Shown here: piece by piece, positions 10,901 through 19,284 of the stretch
How the letters are laid out: each line of letters begins with the position of its first letter
Position numbering within the stretch: the first letter of the stretch is position 1
Source: Stenotrophomonas ginsengisoli
GTDB taxonomy: Bacteria > Pseudomonadota > Gammaproteobacteria > Xanthomonadales > Xanthomonadaceae
DNA length: 64,000 nt
NCBI RefSeq assembly: GCF_001431485.1
Contig: NZ_LDJM01000004.1
Coordinates: forward strand, 1 to 64,000
Direction: 5' to 3'
Notes under the pieces: model-generated
What the model was told of the DNA's origin: nothing
Database searches by the model: none
Seen by the model: the letters and a program-made list of their open reading frames with translations, nothing else
Position numbers and translations under genes: made by a program

Positions 10901-11027
10901 CTTCGGCCTGGCCGCTTCCGATCCAGACCAGCCCATCGAGCAATGGCTGGCCCGGGCCGATGCGGCGTTGTACCGGGCCAAGCACCGCGGGCGTGGCCGG
11001 CTGTGCGTGGACGGTCACGACGACTGA
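7971..11027 (+). CDS. Membrane diguanylate cyclase with periplasmic propeller sensor (copy 2)
   Basis: Paralogue of the preceding gene, 1018 aa, with the same order: signal sequence, Reg_prop propeller repeats (DSRGRIWIGTNDGA, DGRIWVASDRGVFHL), Y_Y_Y domain, one membrane helix at about 797-820 and a GGDEF domain. GGEEL lies at 933-937 and the I-site RAID at 924-927, so it should be catalytically active and product-inhibited. The start is uncertain. GTG 7971 has a G-rich stretch about 10 nt upstream, while ATG 7980 or 7983 would shorten it by 3-4 residues. The 82-nt gap after copy 1 holds no obvious terminator, so cotranscription is possible. Confidence 0.86.
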   Translation: MRRMMHGRVAAGSCRAVSVVLAALMLLWCAPLALAGSAPGWQAFAALRGHTVLTGDNGPAVRNAYSVAQDSRGRIWIGTNDGAIRLDGDLVQRYEPAQVPAMATGFTRVFHPLDNGDVLIGGDREGVLRWQLADDRFVPVTLGDGRRLNRINAIEPARDGGAWVAAEQGLFYWDAGSNLLQPVDLDLPRPVDGERIFDVEQTADGTLWVAAAPGLYQRGPGQRQFQPVQVDHPGLQQRLDSELIWQLAGDAQGGLWVGFIQHGVVRIQGRYAQAAQGLDGREGLHAGNTIRAFVPIAGQMWVAVDGRGLMAIEQMRTRPLAVNLSQFLGGRNFHPSQMIRARDGRIWVASDRGVFHLDPEPAGIVELDASLPGEHAHQQPDMARTLHIDRRGRLWIGNFDGVVQVLDPHSGQRHVIRLPSPLDGTDVVAIAEDSTGQIWVASNGVAVIDPDSLRVRGGSALAQVPVQRYLALAAQGQRVWVGGREGIIELDLQGRVLRRMLDHHHGLRSNRVLNLAVHADALWVGTGEGLHRLDLDTWQARHVPVGSARGDLPANRYIVALLAGREQIHAGTLEGVSSGLPADARLQLLLPAMPGPGRGIANLGEDPAGGLWAGIRDGDLYHRDLQGHWRQFGARHGLHPRTRLRADKMVRSADGSLFMAAGSGVIMLQPGLLQLPEPALPDLQPHVVSMHLDGHPLPPSQLPGDGQRLQLARDVERVALSFSAMDYLAPQRRQYSYRLEGLDSRWISASGHNQVPLVLYSRLPVGQYTLLLRTTSDEYPGKEWITRLQLEVPPAWYQQWWVQLLALLLFLLAVAGAVQWRLRTARRRERRLQQRVLDSTAELRQANARLAQLVGEDALTGLDNRRRGFERLAELHTWRQRMRGSDCVVLMDLDHFKRINDRYGHLGGDAVLREVGQLLRSQLRAIDIAARYGGEELLLVLVDADLAQGRHTIARLADALRQMPVLYDGQSIHVDASFGLAASDPDQPIEQWLARADAALYRAKHRGRGRLCVDGHDD

Positions 11028-11126
11028 GCCCGGGTTGGTTCCGGCTGCGCGCAGGGGTTACTGACGGCGGTTGGTCTGGCGCGGCAATCGGCCTACCATC
11101 GCTTGCCCCCACTTGTGACCCACCCC

Positions 11127-12734
11127 ATGCAGGCTGCTGCCACCTCCACTCCGCCGCGCTGGTTTGTCGCCGGCGACATCAATGGTTTCTTTGGCCTGGT
11201 GGTGGACAACCTGTCCATCCTGGGCTTCATCGCGATGGCCTTGATCGGCATCTTCGGTTTCCCGGCCGAGGTGGTGTTCACCCGCATGTTCCCCGGTACC
11301 GCGCTGGGCGTGCTGGTGGGCAACGTGATGTACACGGTGATGGCACGACGCCTGGCCGCGCGCAGCGGCCGCGCCGATGTCACCGCGATGCCGCTGGGCC
11401 TGGACGCGCCGACCTCCATCGGCATGGCCCTGCTGGTGCTGGGCCCGGCGTTTGCCGGCTTCAAGGCCGCCGGCATGGACGAAACGGCCGCGGCGATGGC
11501 CACCTGGCAGCTGGGCATGGCCTCGCTGGTGGTGATGGGCCTGCTCAAGACCGTGCTGTCCTTTGCCGGTGATGCGGTGACCCGGCATGTGCCGCGTGCG
11601 GCCCTGCTCGGCTCCATCGGTGGTGCGGCGTTGATGCTGCTGGGCTTTTTGCCGCTGATCGAAAGCCTGCGCCAGCCGCTGGTGGGCCTGGTGACCCTGG
11701 GCGTGCTGCTGTATGTGCTGGTGGCTGGTGGCCGGGTGCCGTTGCGGCTGCCCGGGGTGCTGTTTGCGCTGCTGATCGGCGTGGCCCTGTATTACGGCCT
11801 GGGCAGTGCCGGCCTGCTGCCCGGGTTTGCCCTGCCGGCAGGCGTGAGCCTGGCCCCGGCGCTGCCGCTGCCCCGTCTGGGCTTTATCGATGGCCTGCCG
11901 CTGACCGTTCCGTACCTGTCGCTGCTGCTGCCGTTCGGCCTGCTGATGGTGGTGGGCGGGATCAATGTGGCCGAGAGCGCACGCGCTGCCGGCGATGACT
12001 ACCGCACCCGCGATGTGCTGCTGGTCGAGGCGGTCTCCACCCTGGTGGCCGGCGTGTGCGGTGGTGTGGCACAGACCACCCCGTACATCGGCCAGCCGGC
12101 CTACAAGCGCCTGGGCGCACGGACCGGCTACACCCTGCTCACCGGCTTGTTTGTCGGCATCGGCGGCATGCTCGGCGTGGTCGCCGGGCTGGTGCAGTGG
12201 CTCCCGGTTGCGGTGCTGGCCCCGATCATCGTGTTCGTCGGCCTGGACATCACCGTGCAGGCCTTCCAGTCCACCCGTCGCCAGCACGCCATCGCCGTGG
12301 CCCTGGCCTTCCTGCCGGCGGTGGCCTACCTGATCAACATCAAGTTCGGTAGCTGGGTCGCCCCGGACGCTGCCGCGGCCCTGTATGCGGCGGTGGACAG
12401 CCACGGTTTGAGTGATGTGGCTGCCCTGCAGGTGCTGGGCAACGGCTTCATCATCACCGCCATCATCTGGGCCGCCAGCCTGATCGCCCTGATCGAGCGT
12501 CGTGCCGGCGTGGCCATGGCCGTTCTGCTGCTCGGCGCGCTGTTCACCGCGTTCGGGGTGATGCATTCCACCGACCCGCGTGGCGGGGTCTACCTGCCGT
12601 GGAGCATCGACGGCCTGCGCGCGGCCATCACCTGGCAGCTGGCCGCGGCCTATGCCGTGCTGGCCGTGGTGCTGGGCCTGTTGTCCTGCTTGTGGCCGGG
12701 CGTGGACACGGCCCATGGCCATGGGCAGGATTGA
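11127..12734 (+). CDS. NCS2-type (xanthine/uracil-like) permease
   Basis: Polytopic inner-membrane protein of 535 aa with about 12 or more hydrophobic segments. The N-terminus has GDINGFFGLVVDNLSI and AMPLGLDAPTS, and the later GGVAQTTPYIGQPAYK segment matches the substrate-binding region of AzgA/xanthine-uracil permease relatives. A nucleobase or related anion is the likely cargo, but it cannot be assigned from sequence. The ATG at 11127 is preferred over the GTG at 11115 and the TTG at 11103, which add only a few residues. It is followed after 3 nt by a DUF4166 gene, so the pair is probably an operon. Confidence 0.82.
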   Translation: MQAAATSTPPRWFVAGDINGFFGLVVDNLSILGFIAMALIGIFGFPAEVVFTRMFPGTALGVLVGNVMYTVMARRLAARSGRADVTAMPLGLDAPTSIGMALLVLGPAFAGFKAAGMDETAAAMATWQLGMASLVVMGLLKTVLSFAGDAVTRHVPRAALLGSIGGAALMLLGFLPLIESLRQPLVGLVTLGVLLYVLVAGGRVPLRLPGVLFALLIGVALYYGLGSAGLLPGFALPAGVSLAPALPLPRLGFIDGLPLTVPYLSLLLPFGLLMVVGGINVAESARAAGDDYRTRDVLLVEAVSTLVAGVCGGVAQTTPYIGQPAYKRLGARTGYTLLTGLFVGIGGMLGVVAGLVQWLPVAVLAPIIVFVGLDITVQAFQSTRRQHAIAVALAFLPAVAYLINIKFGSWVAPDAAAALYAAVDSHGLSDVAALQVLGNGFIITAIIWAASLIALIERRAGVAMAVLLLGALFTAFGVMHSTDPRGGVYLPWSIDGLRAAITWQLAAAYAVLAVVLGLLSCLWPGVDTAHGHGQD

Positions 12735-12737
12735 GCG

Positions 12738-13274
12738 ATGACCCAGCCCAGCGTGTTTGCCCAGTTGCTCGGTACGCAGTTTGCGCATCTGTCGCCCCGC
12801 GTGGCGCAGTTGCACCAGCTCGACGGGCCGGGCCACTGGCAGGGGCAGTGCGTCATCCAGCGCGGCCAGCATCCCGTGGCCCGGCTCTGCGCCTGGGCGG
12901 CACGCCTGCCGCCGGGCGGGCAGGCGTTGGCCACCACGGTGACCCTGCAGCGCAGTGCCGGGCAGGAAACTTGGACGCGCAACTTCGGCGGGGTGCCGAT
13001 GCGCTCGCGGATGTGGCCCTGGCAGGGCCGGTTGCGCGAGCGCCTGGGGCTGGTGCAGTTCGATTTCCAGCTGGGCGTCCAGGATGGCGCCTTGACCTGG
13101 AACACGCGGGCGGTGCGGGTACTGGGCATTGTGCCGCTGCCGGCCGCCTGGTTTGCCGGCGTGCAGTGCACCGAGGCGGTGGACGGGCAGGGCCGCTACA
13201 CCTTCGATGTGCGTGCCAGCCTGCCGCTGGTCGGCCTGATCGTGCATTACCGCGGCTGGTTGCTGCCCGGCTGA
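12738..13274 (+). CDS. DUF4166 domain protein
   Basis: 178-aa protein resembling the DUF4166 family (core segments TWTRNFGGVPMRSRM, LGLVQFDFQLGVQDGALTW and the ending GLIVHYRGWL). In the family this domain is found alone or fused to oxidoreductase-like modules; its biochemical role is unknown. No signal peptide or membrane segment is evident. It starts 3 nt after the permease gene, which suggests coupled expression and possibly a shared substrate. Confidence 0.75.
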   Translation: MTQPSVFAQLLGTQFAHLSPRVAQLHQLDGPGHWQGQCVIQRGQHPVARLCAWAARLPPGGQALATTVTLQRSAGQETWTRNFGGVPMRSRMWPWQGRLRERLGLVQFDFQLGVQDGALTWNTRAVRVLGIVPLPAAWFAGVQCTEAVDGQGRYTFDVRASLPLVGLIVHYRGWLLPG

Positions 13275-13345
13275 GGCAACCCGGCAGGCGATACCGGAAA
13301 TTTCAGCAAGCTGGGCGTCAGCTGCGGCACGGCGCTTTCCTATAT

Positions 13346-13364
13346 GATAATGATTCTCGTTAGA
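13346..13364 (+). promoter_or_regulatory. Fur box upstream of the TonB-like gene
   Basis: GATAATGATTCTCGTTAGA closely matches the 19-bp Fur consensus (GATAATGATAATCATTATC), strongest in the left half. It ends 5 nt before the ATG at 13370, so Fur binding would block promoter clearance or translation-start access. It implies iron repression of the downstream tonB-like gene. Confidence 0.75.
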
Positions 13365-13369
13365 GCGTC

Positions 13370-14275
13370 ATGGGCACCCGCGTGGGTATCGCAGCAGGCA
13401 AGCACGGCATTGGCAGCACCCCGCAGGCAGGCCCGGCGTGGGCGGGCCTGCATTTCGGCCCGCGCCCGTCCGCGCCGGCAGGCCCGGGGCGGGGGCGTCA
13501 TTGGCCGCTGGCCCTGGCCAGCCTGGCCGCGCACGGTCTGCTGATTGCAGCCCTGTTGCAGGCCGCGCCCAGCCAGCCGCTGGCTGGCAACAGCGAATCT
13601 GCCCCCGAGCGCGTCCAGCTGCGCTTCGTCACTGCATCCAGCATCCTGCGCGAGCAGGGCGCGGCAGCGGCCAGCCCGGCATCGCTGTCCCCGCCACAGG
13701 CGCCGGCCTCGACATCGACATCGACAGCGAGCACCACGGCAACGGCCAGGCCCTTGCCGGTCAGCCCGGTGCCTGCGCCGCTGGCCGTGGCAAGCCTGCC
13801 TGCTGCGACCGGGCCGGCATCTGCGCCCCCGGCCGGCCCTGCGGTGCAGAGTGTGGCGGCCACTGCCGCGGCGCCGGCCACAGCGGCCGATGCCACGGCA
13901 GCCAGCCATGGCACTGCCGGGCCTGGCCTGGCGGCACACGGCCACGGCAGCGCCTCACACAGCAGTGCCCCGGCCCAGGACAGCCAGGGCGTGGCCGACT
14001 GGAGCCAGGCAGTGATGCGCCAGCTGGCCCGCTTCCGTACCTATCCGGCTGCCGCCCGCGCCCAGCGCGTGGAAGGAGTGGTGATGGTGCATGCCACCAT
14101 CGCCGCCGATGGCCAGGTGCTGGCCACCCGGGTGCGTCATTCCTGCGGCAACCCGGATCTGGATGCCGAAGCCCTGGCCACCTTCAGCCGCGCCCGTCGC
14201 CTGCCGGCCCCGCCGGCGCACCTGCCCAGTCCGCTCCAGGTGGACCTGCCGGTGGCCTTCACCCTGCGCAGCTGA
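13370..14275 (+). CDS. TonB-family energy transducer
   Basis: 301-aa TonB-like protein that should link the proton motive force to TonB-dependent outer membrane receptors. There is a short basic, Gly/Pro-rich cytoplasmic segment, one membrane helix (~47-66, PLALASLAAHGLLIAALLQ), a long Ala/Pro/Thr-rich periplasmic spacer and a C-terminal TonB domain (RFRTYPAAARAQRVEGVV, then AADGQVLATRVRHSCGNPDLD). ExbB/ExbD are not adjacent. The Fur box immediately upstream predicts induction under iron limitation, matching the Fur-marked receptor at 16.7-19.3 kb. The ~45-residue N-terminal part before the helix is longer than usual, and an internal start cannot be excluded. Confidence 0.83.
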   Translation: MGTRVGIAAGKHGIGSTPQAGPAWAGLHFGPRPSAPAGPGRGRHWPLALASLAAHGLLIAALLQAAPSQPLAGNSESAPERVQLRFVTASSILREQGAAAASPASLSPPQAPASTSTSTASTTATARPLPVSPVPAPLAVASLPAATGPASAPPAGPAVQSVAATAAAPATAADATAASHGTAGPGLAAHGHGSASHSSAPAQDSQGVADWSQAVMRQLARFRTYPAAARAQRVEGVVMVHATIAADGQVLATRVRHSCGNPDLDAEALATFSRARRLPAPPAHLPSPLQVDLPVAFTLRS

Positions 14276-14325
14276 TCCGTTTTGCTGCCGACACTGCCGT
14301 CCCGATCAGGGGGGGGCGGGCAAAT

Positions 14326-14496
14326 CGTCGCTGCCGGGGCAGCTTCTACAGGGACGCTTGGCCTGTGCACCTACCGGTAGGTGCGGCTCCAGCCGCGAGG
14401 CGGAGTGCCTCGTCGGGAAAGCCGTCGCTGCCCGGGCAGCTCCTGCAGGGGCGCTTGGTCCCTGCATCTACTGGCAGGAGCGGCTCCAGCCGCGAG
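14326..14496. repeat. Pair of REP-type direct repeats of about 74 nt
   Basis: Two tandem-oriented copies, 14326-14399 and 14423-14496, share CGTCGCTGCC, CAGCTTCTACAGGG or CAGCTCCTGCAGGG, and end in TGCGGCTCCAGCCGCGAG or AGCGGCTCCAGCCGCGAG. The final part is a GC-rich hairpin of the REP class common in Stenotrophomonas and Pseudomonas. No transposase (RAYT) lies nearby. Confidence 0.75.
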
Positions 14497-14530
14497 AGTC
14501 GCTTGGAGAGGCTGTGCGAGAATCGCGTGC

Positions 14531-15271
14531 ATGGTGATCAACGCGGAACATTTCCAGGCACTGCGCCTGCTGCTGGACGACCCCAGCCTTCCCAAACCTC
14601 CCGTGCCTGCGTGGCCGGGCGCACTCCCTGCAGGCGAATATGCCTGTGATGCAGCCCCTGGCCCAAGTGGCGCCATCCAGCACGCCGTGCTGTCGTTATT
14701 CCAACGCTCCGGGCGGCCCTGTTTGAGCACCGACGGCGCCACGGGTACCGTGCGCCAGACCCTGCACACACCGTTCCAAGGGTTGGAATGCTGGCAATGG
14801 GATATCGACTGGGACGACGGCAGCGGCACTTTGCGCTGCGAACGCCTGTGGCTGCATGCACGCAACGGTCAACGCTTTGACCTCTACGATGCACAGGGCC
14901 AGTGCACTACGTACACACTGGTGGCCGAAGAGGTGATCGCGCAGCGCTGCCTGTGGCCGGAGCCTTTGTGCATGGCCGTCTACCAAGCCATTGATACAGC
15001 GCACCTGCCCAGCTATCTGCACCAGATCGAAATTCTGGAATATGACGACCAGCCCCTGCTGCAATGCGGTATTGGGTGTTGCACGGTGAACGATGCGCAG
15101 ACCGATGCGGACGGCATTTACCACGCCATGCTGGAGTGGTCGCTGCACCAGGACGTTGGGAATGTGCTGGCACCCACGCAGATCCGCTGGCACATCCATG
15201 ACGGGGATCGTTTTGACTGGCTGCATGCCGATGGCAGCGCCACGCCCTTTACGTGGCTGCGCAACATCTAG
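14531..15271 (+). CDS. Hypothetical protein, family not recognised
   Basis: 246-aa protein that I do not recognise. It is soluble-looking, acidic and aromatic-rich (ECWQWDIDWDDGSG, RFDWLHADGSATPFTW), with several scattered Cys residues including CGIGCC, and has no signal peptide or membrane helix. The ATG at 14531 is chosen because upstream in-frame sequence lies within REP repeats. It sits alone between REP elements and a strong terminator shared with the convergent peroxidase gene, so it is probably monocistronic. Codon use looks ordinary for the window apart from some lower-GC stretches. Confidence 0.62.
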   Translation: MVINAEHFQALRLLLDDPSLPKPPVPAWPGALPAGEYACDAAPGPSGAIQHAVLSLFQRSGRPCLSTDGATGTVRQTLHTPFQGLECWQWDIDWDDGSGTLRCERLWLHARNGQRFDLYDAQGQCTTYTLVAEEVIAQRCLWPEPLCMAVYQAIDTAHLPSYLHQIEILEYDDQPLLQCGIGCCTVNDAQTDADGIYHAMLEWSLHQDVGNVLAPTQIRWHIHDGDRFDWLHADGSATPFTWLRNI

Positions 15272-15345
15272 GCAATGCGCCGGCTGGTACCTGATGCGCG
15301 CAAGGTGCTGTCAATTGTTCAAATGCCAATGAAAATTCAGCCATG

Positions 15346-15370
15346 AAAAGCACCTCAACGAGGTGCTTTT
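15346..15370. terminator. Bidirectional intrinsic terminator
   Basis: A 10-bp perfect stem AAAAGCACCT / AGGTGCTTTT with loop CAACG. The A-tract on the left arm and T-tract on the right arm allow termination from both sides. It separates the unknown gene at 14.5 kb from the convergent peroxidase/receptor operon. Confidence 0.88.
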
Positions 15371-15491
15371 CTCCAGCTGCCTGCTGCAGATACAGCGCAG
15401 CGCACTGTGTTCAGAATGGCAGCTTGGGCATGCCGCCGCCGTCCATCATGCGCGGCAGCGCCACCGCTGTGGTTGTTGTGGGCAATCCAGC

Positions 15492-16682
15492 TCACAGGGT
15501 GCTGAGGAAATCCAACAGTGCCTGGCGTTCGGCGGCGCTCAGGCCCAGTGGCTGCAGCAGCGGGTCGGTGGTGGGGAAGCTGGGGTCATTGGCCTGTTCA
15601 CCGACCGGGCGCGGGCGGAAGGCGCCGGCGTTGTACATGTTGACGATGCCCTCCAGGTTGGGGAACAGGCCGTTGTGCATGTACGGGCCGTTGCGCGGCA
15701 CATTGCGCAGCGAGGGAGTGCGGAAGGCGCCGCTGTCGGCCGGGTTGCCGGTCACTCCATAGCGGCCCAGGTCTTCCAGCTCGCGGCCGAAGAAGTGGAT
15801 GCCCAGGTTGTGGAAGGCATCGTCGCTCATGGTCGGGCCGTTGTGGCAGTTGATGCAGCGCGCCTTGGTGCGGAACAGGTGCAGGCCGAGCAGCTGGTTG
15901 TCGCTCAGGGCGTTGTCGCGGCCGGCCAGGTAACGGTCAAAGCCGCGGTTGCGCGGGTACAGGGTGCGCTGGAAGGCGGCGATGGACTTGGCCACCTTGT
16001 CCATGGCGATGCGGCCCGGCCCGAAGGCCGCGTCAAACTGCTCGCGGTAACCGGCATCGCGGCGCAGGTAGCGCTCCATGCGGGCGATGGTATTGGCCAT
16101 TTCAACCGGGTCATGGATCGGGAACTGTGCCTGGTTTTCCAGGCTGCCGCCACGGCCGTCCCAGAACTGGTGTGCGCTGTAGGGGGCCATGGACACGTCC
16201 ATGGCATTGCGCCGGCCGGGCTGGCGGTCATGGCCGAAGGAGACGCGCTTGCCATCGCCCCAGCCGAGCTGGCGGTCATGGCAGTTGGCGCAGGCAATCT
16301 GTCCGGAGGCCGACAGCTTCGGGTCCTCGAACAGACGCTGGCCCAGGGCCACCTTCTGCGCTGTGCCGGGGTTGTCGGCCGGCTCCGGTGGTGGCAACAG
16401 TGGCCCCAGTTCGCGCCGCGCCACGCCCTCGGACCAGTACGCGGCCGGCCAGTGCGCCGGCGTCTGCCGGTACAGCGCCCGCAGGCAGCTGATGTCCTGG
16501 CTGCCATCGGCCAGCTGCCGCTGGCAGTTTTCCAGTGCAGCACCGGAGTGGTCATCAGCCTTGCCCGGGGCGACGCAAAGCACGATGCCTGCCAGGGTCA
16601 TCAGGCCCAGGCAGGCATACAGATAGCGCCGCAGACGCTGGCGGGCGTTGAACGACGCTGACGTGGGGGCGGGGGCTGACAT
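15492..16682 (-). CDS. Di-heme cytochrome c peroxidase / MauG-family protein
   Basis: 396-aa exported di-heme protein. An N-terminal hydrophobic anchor (YLYACLGLMTLAGIVLC) is followed by about 90 residues outside the usual catalytic core. Two c-type heme sites follow: CANCH (with DRQLGWGDGKRVSFGHD) and CINCH (with NGPTMSDDAFHNLG), plus the family segment FWDGRGGSLENQAQ. Such enzymes reduce peroxide or carry out MauG-like oxidations in the periplasm. The start at 16682 gives MSAPAPTSASF and leaves 46 nt after the receptor gene, so the two form an operon downstream of a Fur box. The substrate is unknown; see the finding on this pair. Confidence 0.87.
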   Translation of the reverse strand: MSAPAPTSASFNARQRLRRYLYACLGLMTLAGIVLCVAPGKADDHSGAALENCQRQLADGSQDISCLRALYRQTPAHWPAAYWSEGVARRELGPLLPPPEPADNPGTAQKVALGQRLFEDPKLSASGQIACANCHDRQLGWGDGKRVSFGHDRQPGRRNAMDVSMAPYSAHQFWDGRGGSLENQAQFPIHDPVEMANTIARMERYLRRDAGYREQFDAAFGPGRIAMDKVAKSIAAFQRTLYPRNRGFDRYLAGRDNALSDNQLLGLHLFRTKARCINCHNGPTMSDDAFHNLGIHFFGRELEDLGRYGVTGNPADSGAFRTPSLRNVPRNGPYMHNGLFPNLEGIVNMYNAGAFRPRPVGEQANDPSFPTTDPLLQPLGLSAAERQALLDFLSTL

Positions 16683-16728
16683 ACCGTTACCAATGAGAGG
16701 GCGCCGGCGGTGCCGGCGCCATGACAGC

Positions 16729-19284
16729 TTAGAACCTGTAACCCAGCTCCACCCAGAACGAGCGGCCGGTTTCGTACTGCGGGATGTCCTGGGCACCCAG
16801 GCTGGTGACATTGACCCGGTCCAGCAGGTTGAAGATGTCCAGGTTCACGAACGCGGCCTGCTGGCCGGCCAGGGCCTTTTCCCAGCTGATGCGCACATCC
16901 CAGTTGAGGCTGGCGCAGAAATCGCGGCGGTCGTAGACATCGGCAATCACGCCGTTGACCTCCACGCTTTCACCGGTCTTGCCGATGTCGCGGTAACCGG
17001 CGCGGTAACGCAGGAAGTGGGTGATGGCCAGGTCCCAGCGCTCGATGGCGGTGGTGGTGGTCAGGCGCGCGGTCCACGGCCGGGTGTAGTTGTTGGCCGG
17101 CAGCTGGCTGCGGTGCAGCAGCTGGCCCAGGTACTGCACATAGTCGGTGTCGTAGTACAGGTTGCCGGCAGCGTCATCCTGGTAGCTGGGCGAGGCGTAC
17201 TTCTGGTCGGTCCAGTCCAGTGCGGCCTGCCAGACGGTGGTGCTGCCGGCCCAGCGCAGCGGCTGGCGACCATCGGCGGTCAGGCTCCAGATCTGGTTGT
17301 GGCTGCGCCCGTCATTGGTCCAGGTGGTATAGCCGGCGGACAGGTCGCGGGTATCGGTCGAGGGTTCGCCGATGGCCAGGCCCGAGGCCTGGATGACCTG
17401 GTCGCGGCCAAGACGGTTGATGAACTTCAGGCCCAGGGTGGCCGCCTCGAAGCGCTGGCTGAAACCAAGCATCAGCTCATCGTCATAGGCGACGTCGAGC
17501 TGGTTGAAGACGTTGTCGGCCGGGGCCTGGGTGCCGACAGTCCAGGCATCGTCCAGGGAGTTGCGGCGCTCGCCGTTGTAGCGCAGGCGGTTGATGTTTT
17601 CCTGCAGGCGCCAGCGGGCGATGGAGCGGCCGTAGTAGCGGTTCACGCCGGCCTGGAGCAGGCGGCTGCCATCAGCGTCGATATCCCACGAGGCGGCCAG
17701 ACGCGGGGCCAGGGTGGTCTGTGCCATGTAGTCATCACGTTCCACGCGCAGGCCCGGGCGCACGGACACATTGCCGATGCGCATGTCGTCTTCCACATAC
17801 AGCGCGCCAGACAGGGTGCTGAAGCCGAACCCGCCCACCGCATAGCGGGTGCGGTTGCTGAAGAACTGCCCGGCCCAGCCGTTGTTGGTGGCCACCGTGC
17901 TGTGGGTGGTGCCCATGGCGCAGGTGGTGGTGTCGGTGATGCCGGCACTGTTGCTGCAGGTGCTGGTGCGCTTGGGCACCACGTAGATGCTGCTCTCGCT
18001 CAGGCGGGCATAGTCGTAGGCATCGCGGCCCAGCTGGGCGCCGGCGCTGAGGCGGTGCAGCACGCTGCCGGTGGCGATCGGGTCCCAGCGCACATCCAGC
18101 TTGTACTGGGCGCTGCGTTGTTCCTGTTCGACCTGGCCGTACTCGCCCTGCAGGCTGTTGTTGCCGGTGCCCCAGTCCTTGGAGTCGGAGCGGGTCCAGG
18201 CGTAGTAGTCATCGCTGTGGCCGTGGCGGCTCTGCTCGTTGCGGGTCAGGCCCAGTTGCTGGTCCACCTGGCCCCAGTCGGTACGCCAGTCCAGCCGCAG
18301 GTTGGCCTGCAGGCCGCCGTTGCGGATATCAATCTGCGAATCGACGATGTTGGAGCGGAAATAGGTGTCTTCCTGCGGCGCGTACATCAGGCTGGCCTGC
18401 AGCTCGATGCGCTCGCTGGCTTCCCACACAGCCTTGATGAAGGCGTTGTCGATGGCCCGTTGCTGGGTGCGCTTGTCCTTGCCGTACTGCTCCACCAGGT
18501 GGGAGGAATAGAACATGGACGGAATGGTCGAGCGCTTGCGGCTGAAGCTGGCCAGCACGCCGACGTCATCGCTCAGCCAGCCTTCGCTGGTGGCACGCCA
18601 GGTGGTCTTCTCGAACTCCGGCTGGCCATCGCCCCAGGAGGACGCATTGGCATAGCTTTCGCGTTGCGCTGCATTGACGTGGTAATGCGTCCACGACGAG
18701 CGGCTCATCTGGGTGGAGATTTCACTGCGCGTCTGCCGGCTCGGCTTGCGCGTGACCGCATCGACCACACCGCCGGTGAAACCACCCCAGGCCGCGGAGA
18801 CGTTGCTGTCCAGCACGGTCAGCTCACCGAGCAGGCGCGCATCCAGGGCAAAGGCCTGGCTGCTGCCCGGGCCGCCGTACAGGCGGTAGGGCGAGGCATC
18901 ACCGGCCGGGTCGATGCTGTTGTTCATGCCCATGCCATCGATGCTGAAGTTGTTCTGGTAGAACGCCGCACCGTTGATGCTGACCTCGGCGGGGCTGATC
19001 TCGCCGGGGGTGAAGCTGGAGAGCTGGCCGTTGTCGTACTGCACGGCCGGGTTGATCTTGAGCAGGCTGCCGATATCGCCATTGCCGGCTGGCTGGTTGG
19101 CAATGTAGCTGGCATCCAGGGTCTGCTTGCCGGCGTACGGGCTGCTGGCCGCCTCGTCCTCCACTTCCAGGGTGGGCAGGACCAGGTCACTGCCGTGGGA
19201 CTGGGCGGCGGCGCTGAGCGGGGCCAGCAGGGCGCCGAGCAGGGCAAGGCAGAGCGGATGCTGGGCAGGCAGGTGACGGCTCAC
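16729..19284 (-). CDS. TonB-dependent outer membrane receptor
   Basis: 851-aa TonB-dependent receptor. A signal peptide ends near LSAAAQS, a short TonB-box-like segment (DLVLPTLEVEDE) follows, then the plug domain (ISPAEVSINGAAFYQNNFSIDGMG, with GGFTGGVVDAVTRKP at its end). A long beta-barrel ends in the terminal aromatic signature VELGYRF needed for Bam-dependent insertion. A Fur box lies 209 nt upstream, so iron repression is likely, and the next gene is a di-heme peroxidase. The ligand is not identifiable; a ferric siderophore or another metal complex fits the regulation. Confidence 0.9.
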   Translation of the reverse strand: MSRHLPAQHPLCLALLGALLAPLSAAAQSHGSDLVLPTLEVEDEAASSPYAGKQTLDASYIANQPAGNGDIGSLLKINPAVQYDNGQLSSFTPGEISPAEVSINGAAFYQNNFSIDGMGMNNSIDPAGDASPYRLYGGPGSSQAFALDARLLGELTVLDSNVSAAWGGFTGGVVDAVTRKPSRQTRSEISTQMSRSSWTHYHVNAAQRESYANASSWGDGQPEFEKTTWRATSEGWLSDDVGVLASFSRKRSTIPSMFYSSHLVEQYGKDKRTQQRAIDNAFIKAVWEASERIELQASLMYAPQEDTYFRSNIVDSQIDIRNGGLQANLRLDWRTDWGQVDQQLGLTRNEQSRHGHSDDYYAWTRSDSKDWGTGNNSLQGEYGQVEQEQRSAQYKLDVRWDPIATGSVLHRLSAGAQLGRDAYDYARLSESSIYVVPKRTSTCSNSAGITDTTTCAMGTTHSTVATNNGWAGQFFSNRTRYAVGGFGFSTLSGALYVEDDMRIGNVSVRPGLRVERDDYMAQTTLAPRLAASWDIDADGSRLLQAGVNRYYGRSIARWRLQENINRLRYNGERRNSLDDAWTVGTQAPADNVFNQLDVAYDDELMLGFSQRFEAATLGLKFINRLGRDQVIQASGLAIGEPSTDTRDLSAGYTTWTNDGRSHNQIWSLTADGRQPLRWAGSTTVWQAALDWTDQKYASPSYQDDAAGNLYYDTDYVQYLGQLLHRSQLPANNYTRPWTARLTTTTAIERWDLAITHFLRYRAGYRDIGKTGESVEVNGVIADVYDRRDFCASLNWDVRISWEKALAGQQAAFVNLDIFNLLDRVNVTSLGAQDIPQYETGRSFWVELGYRF

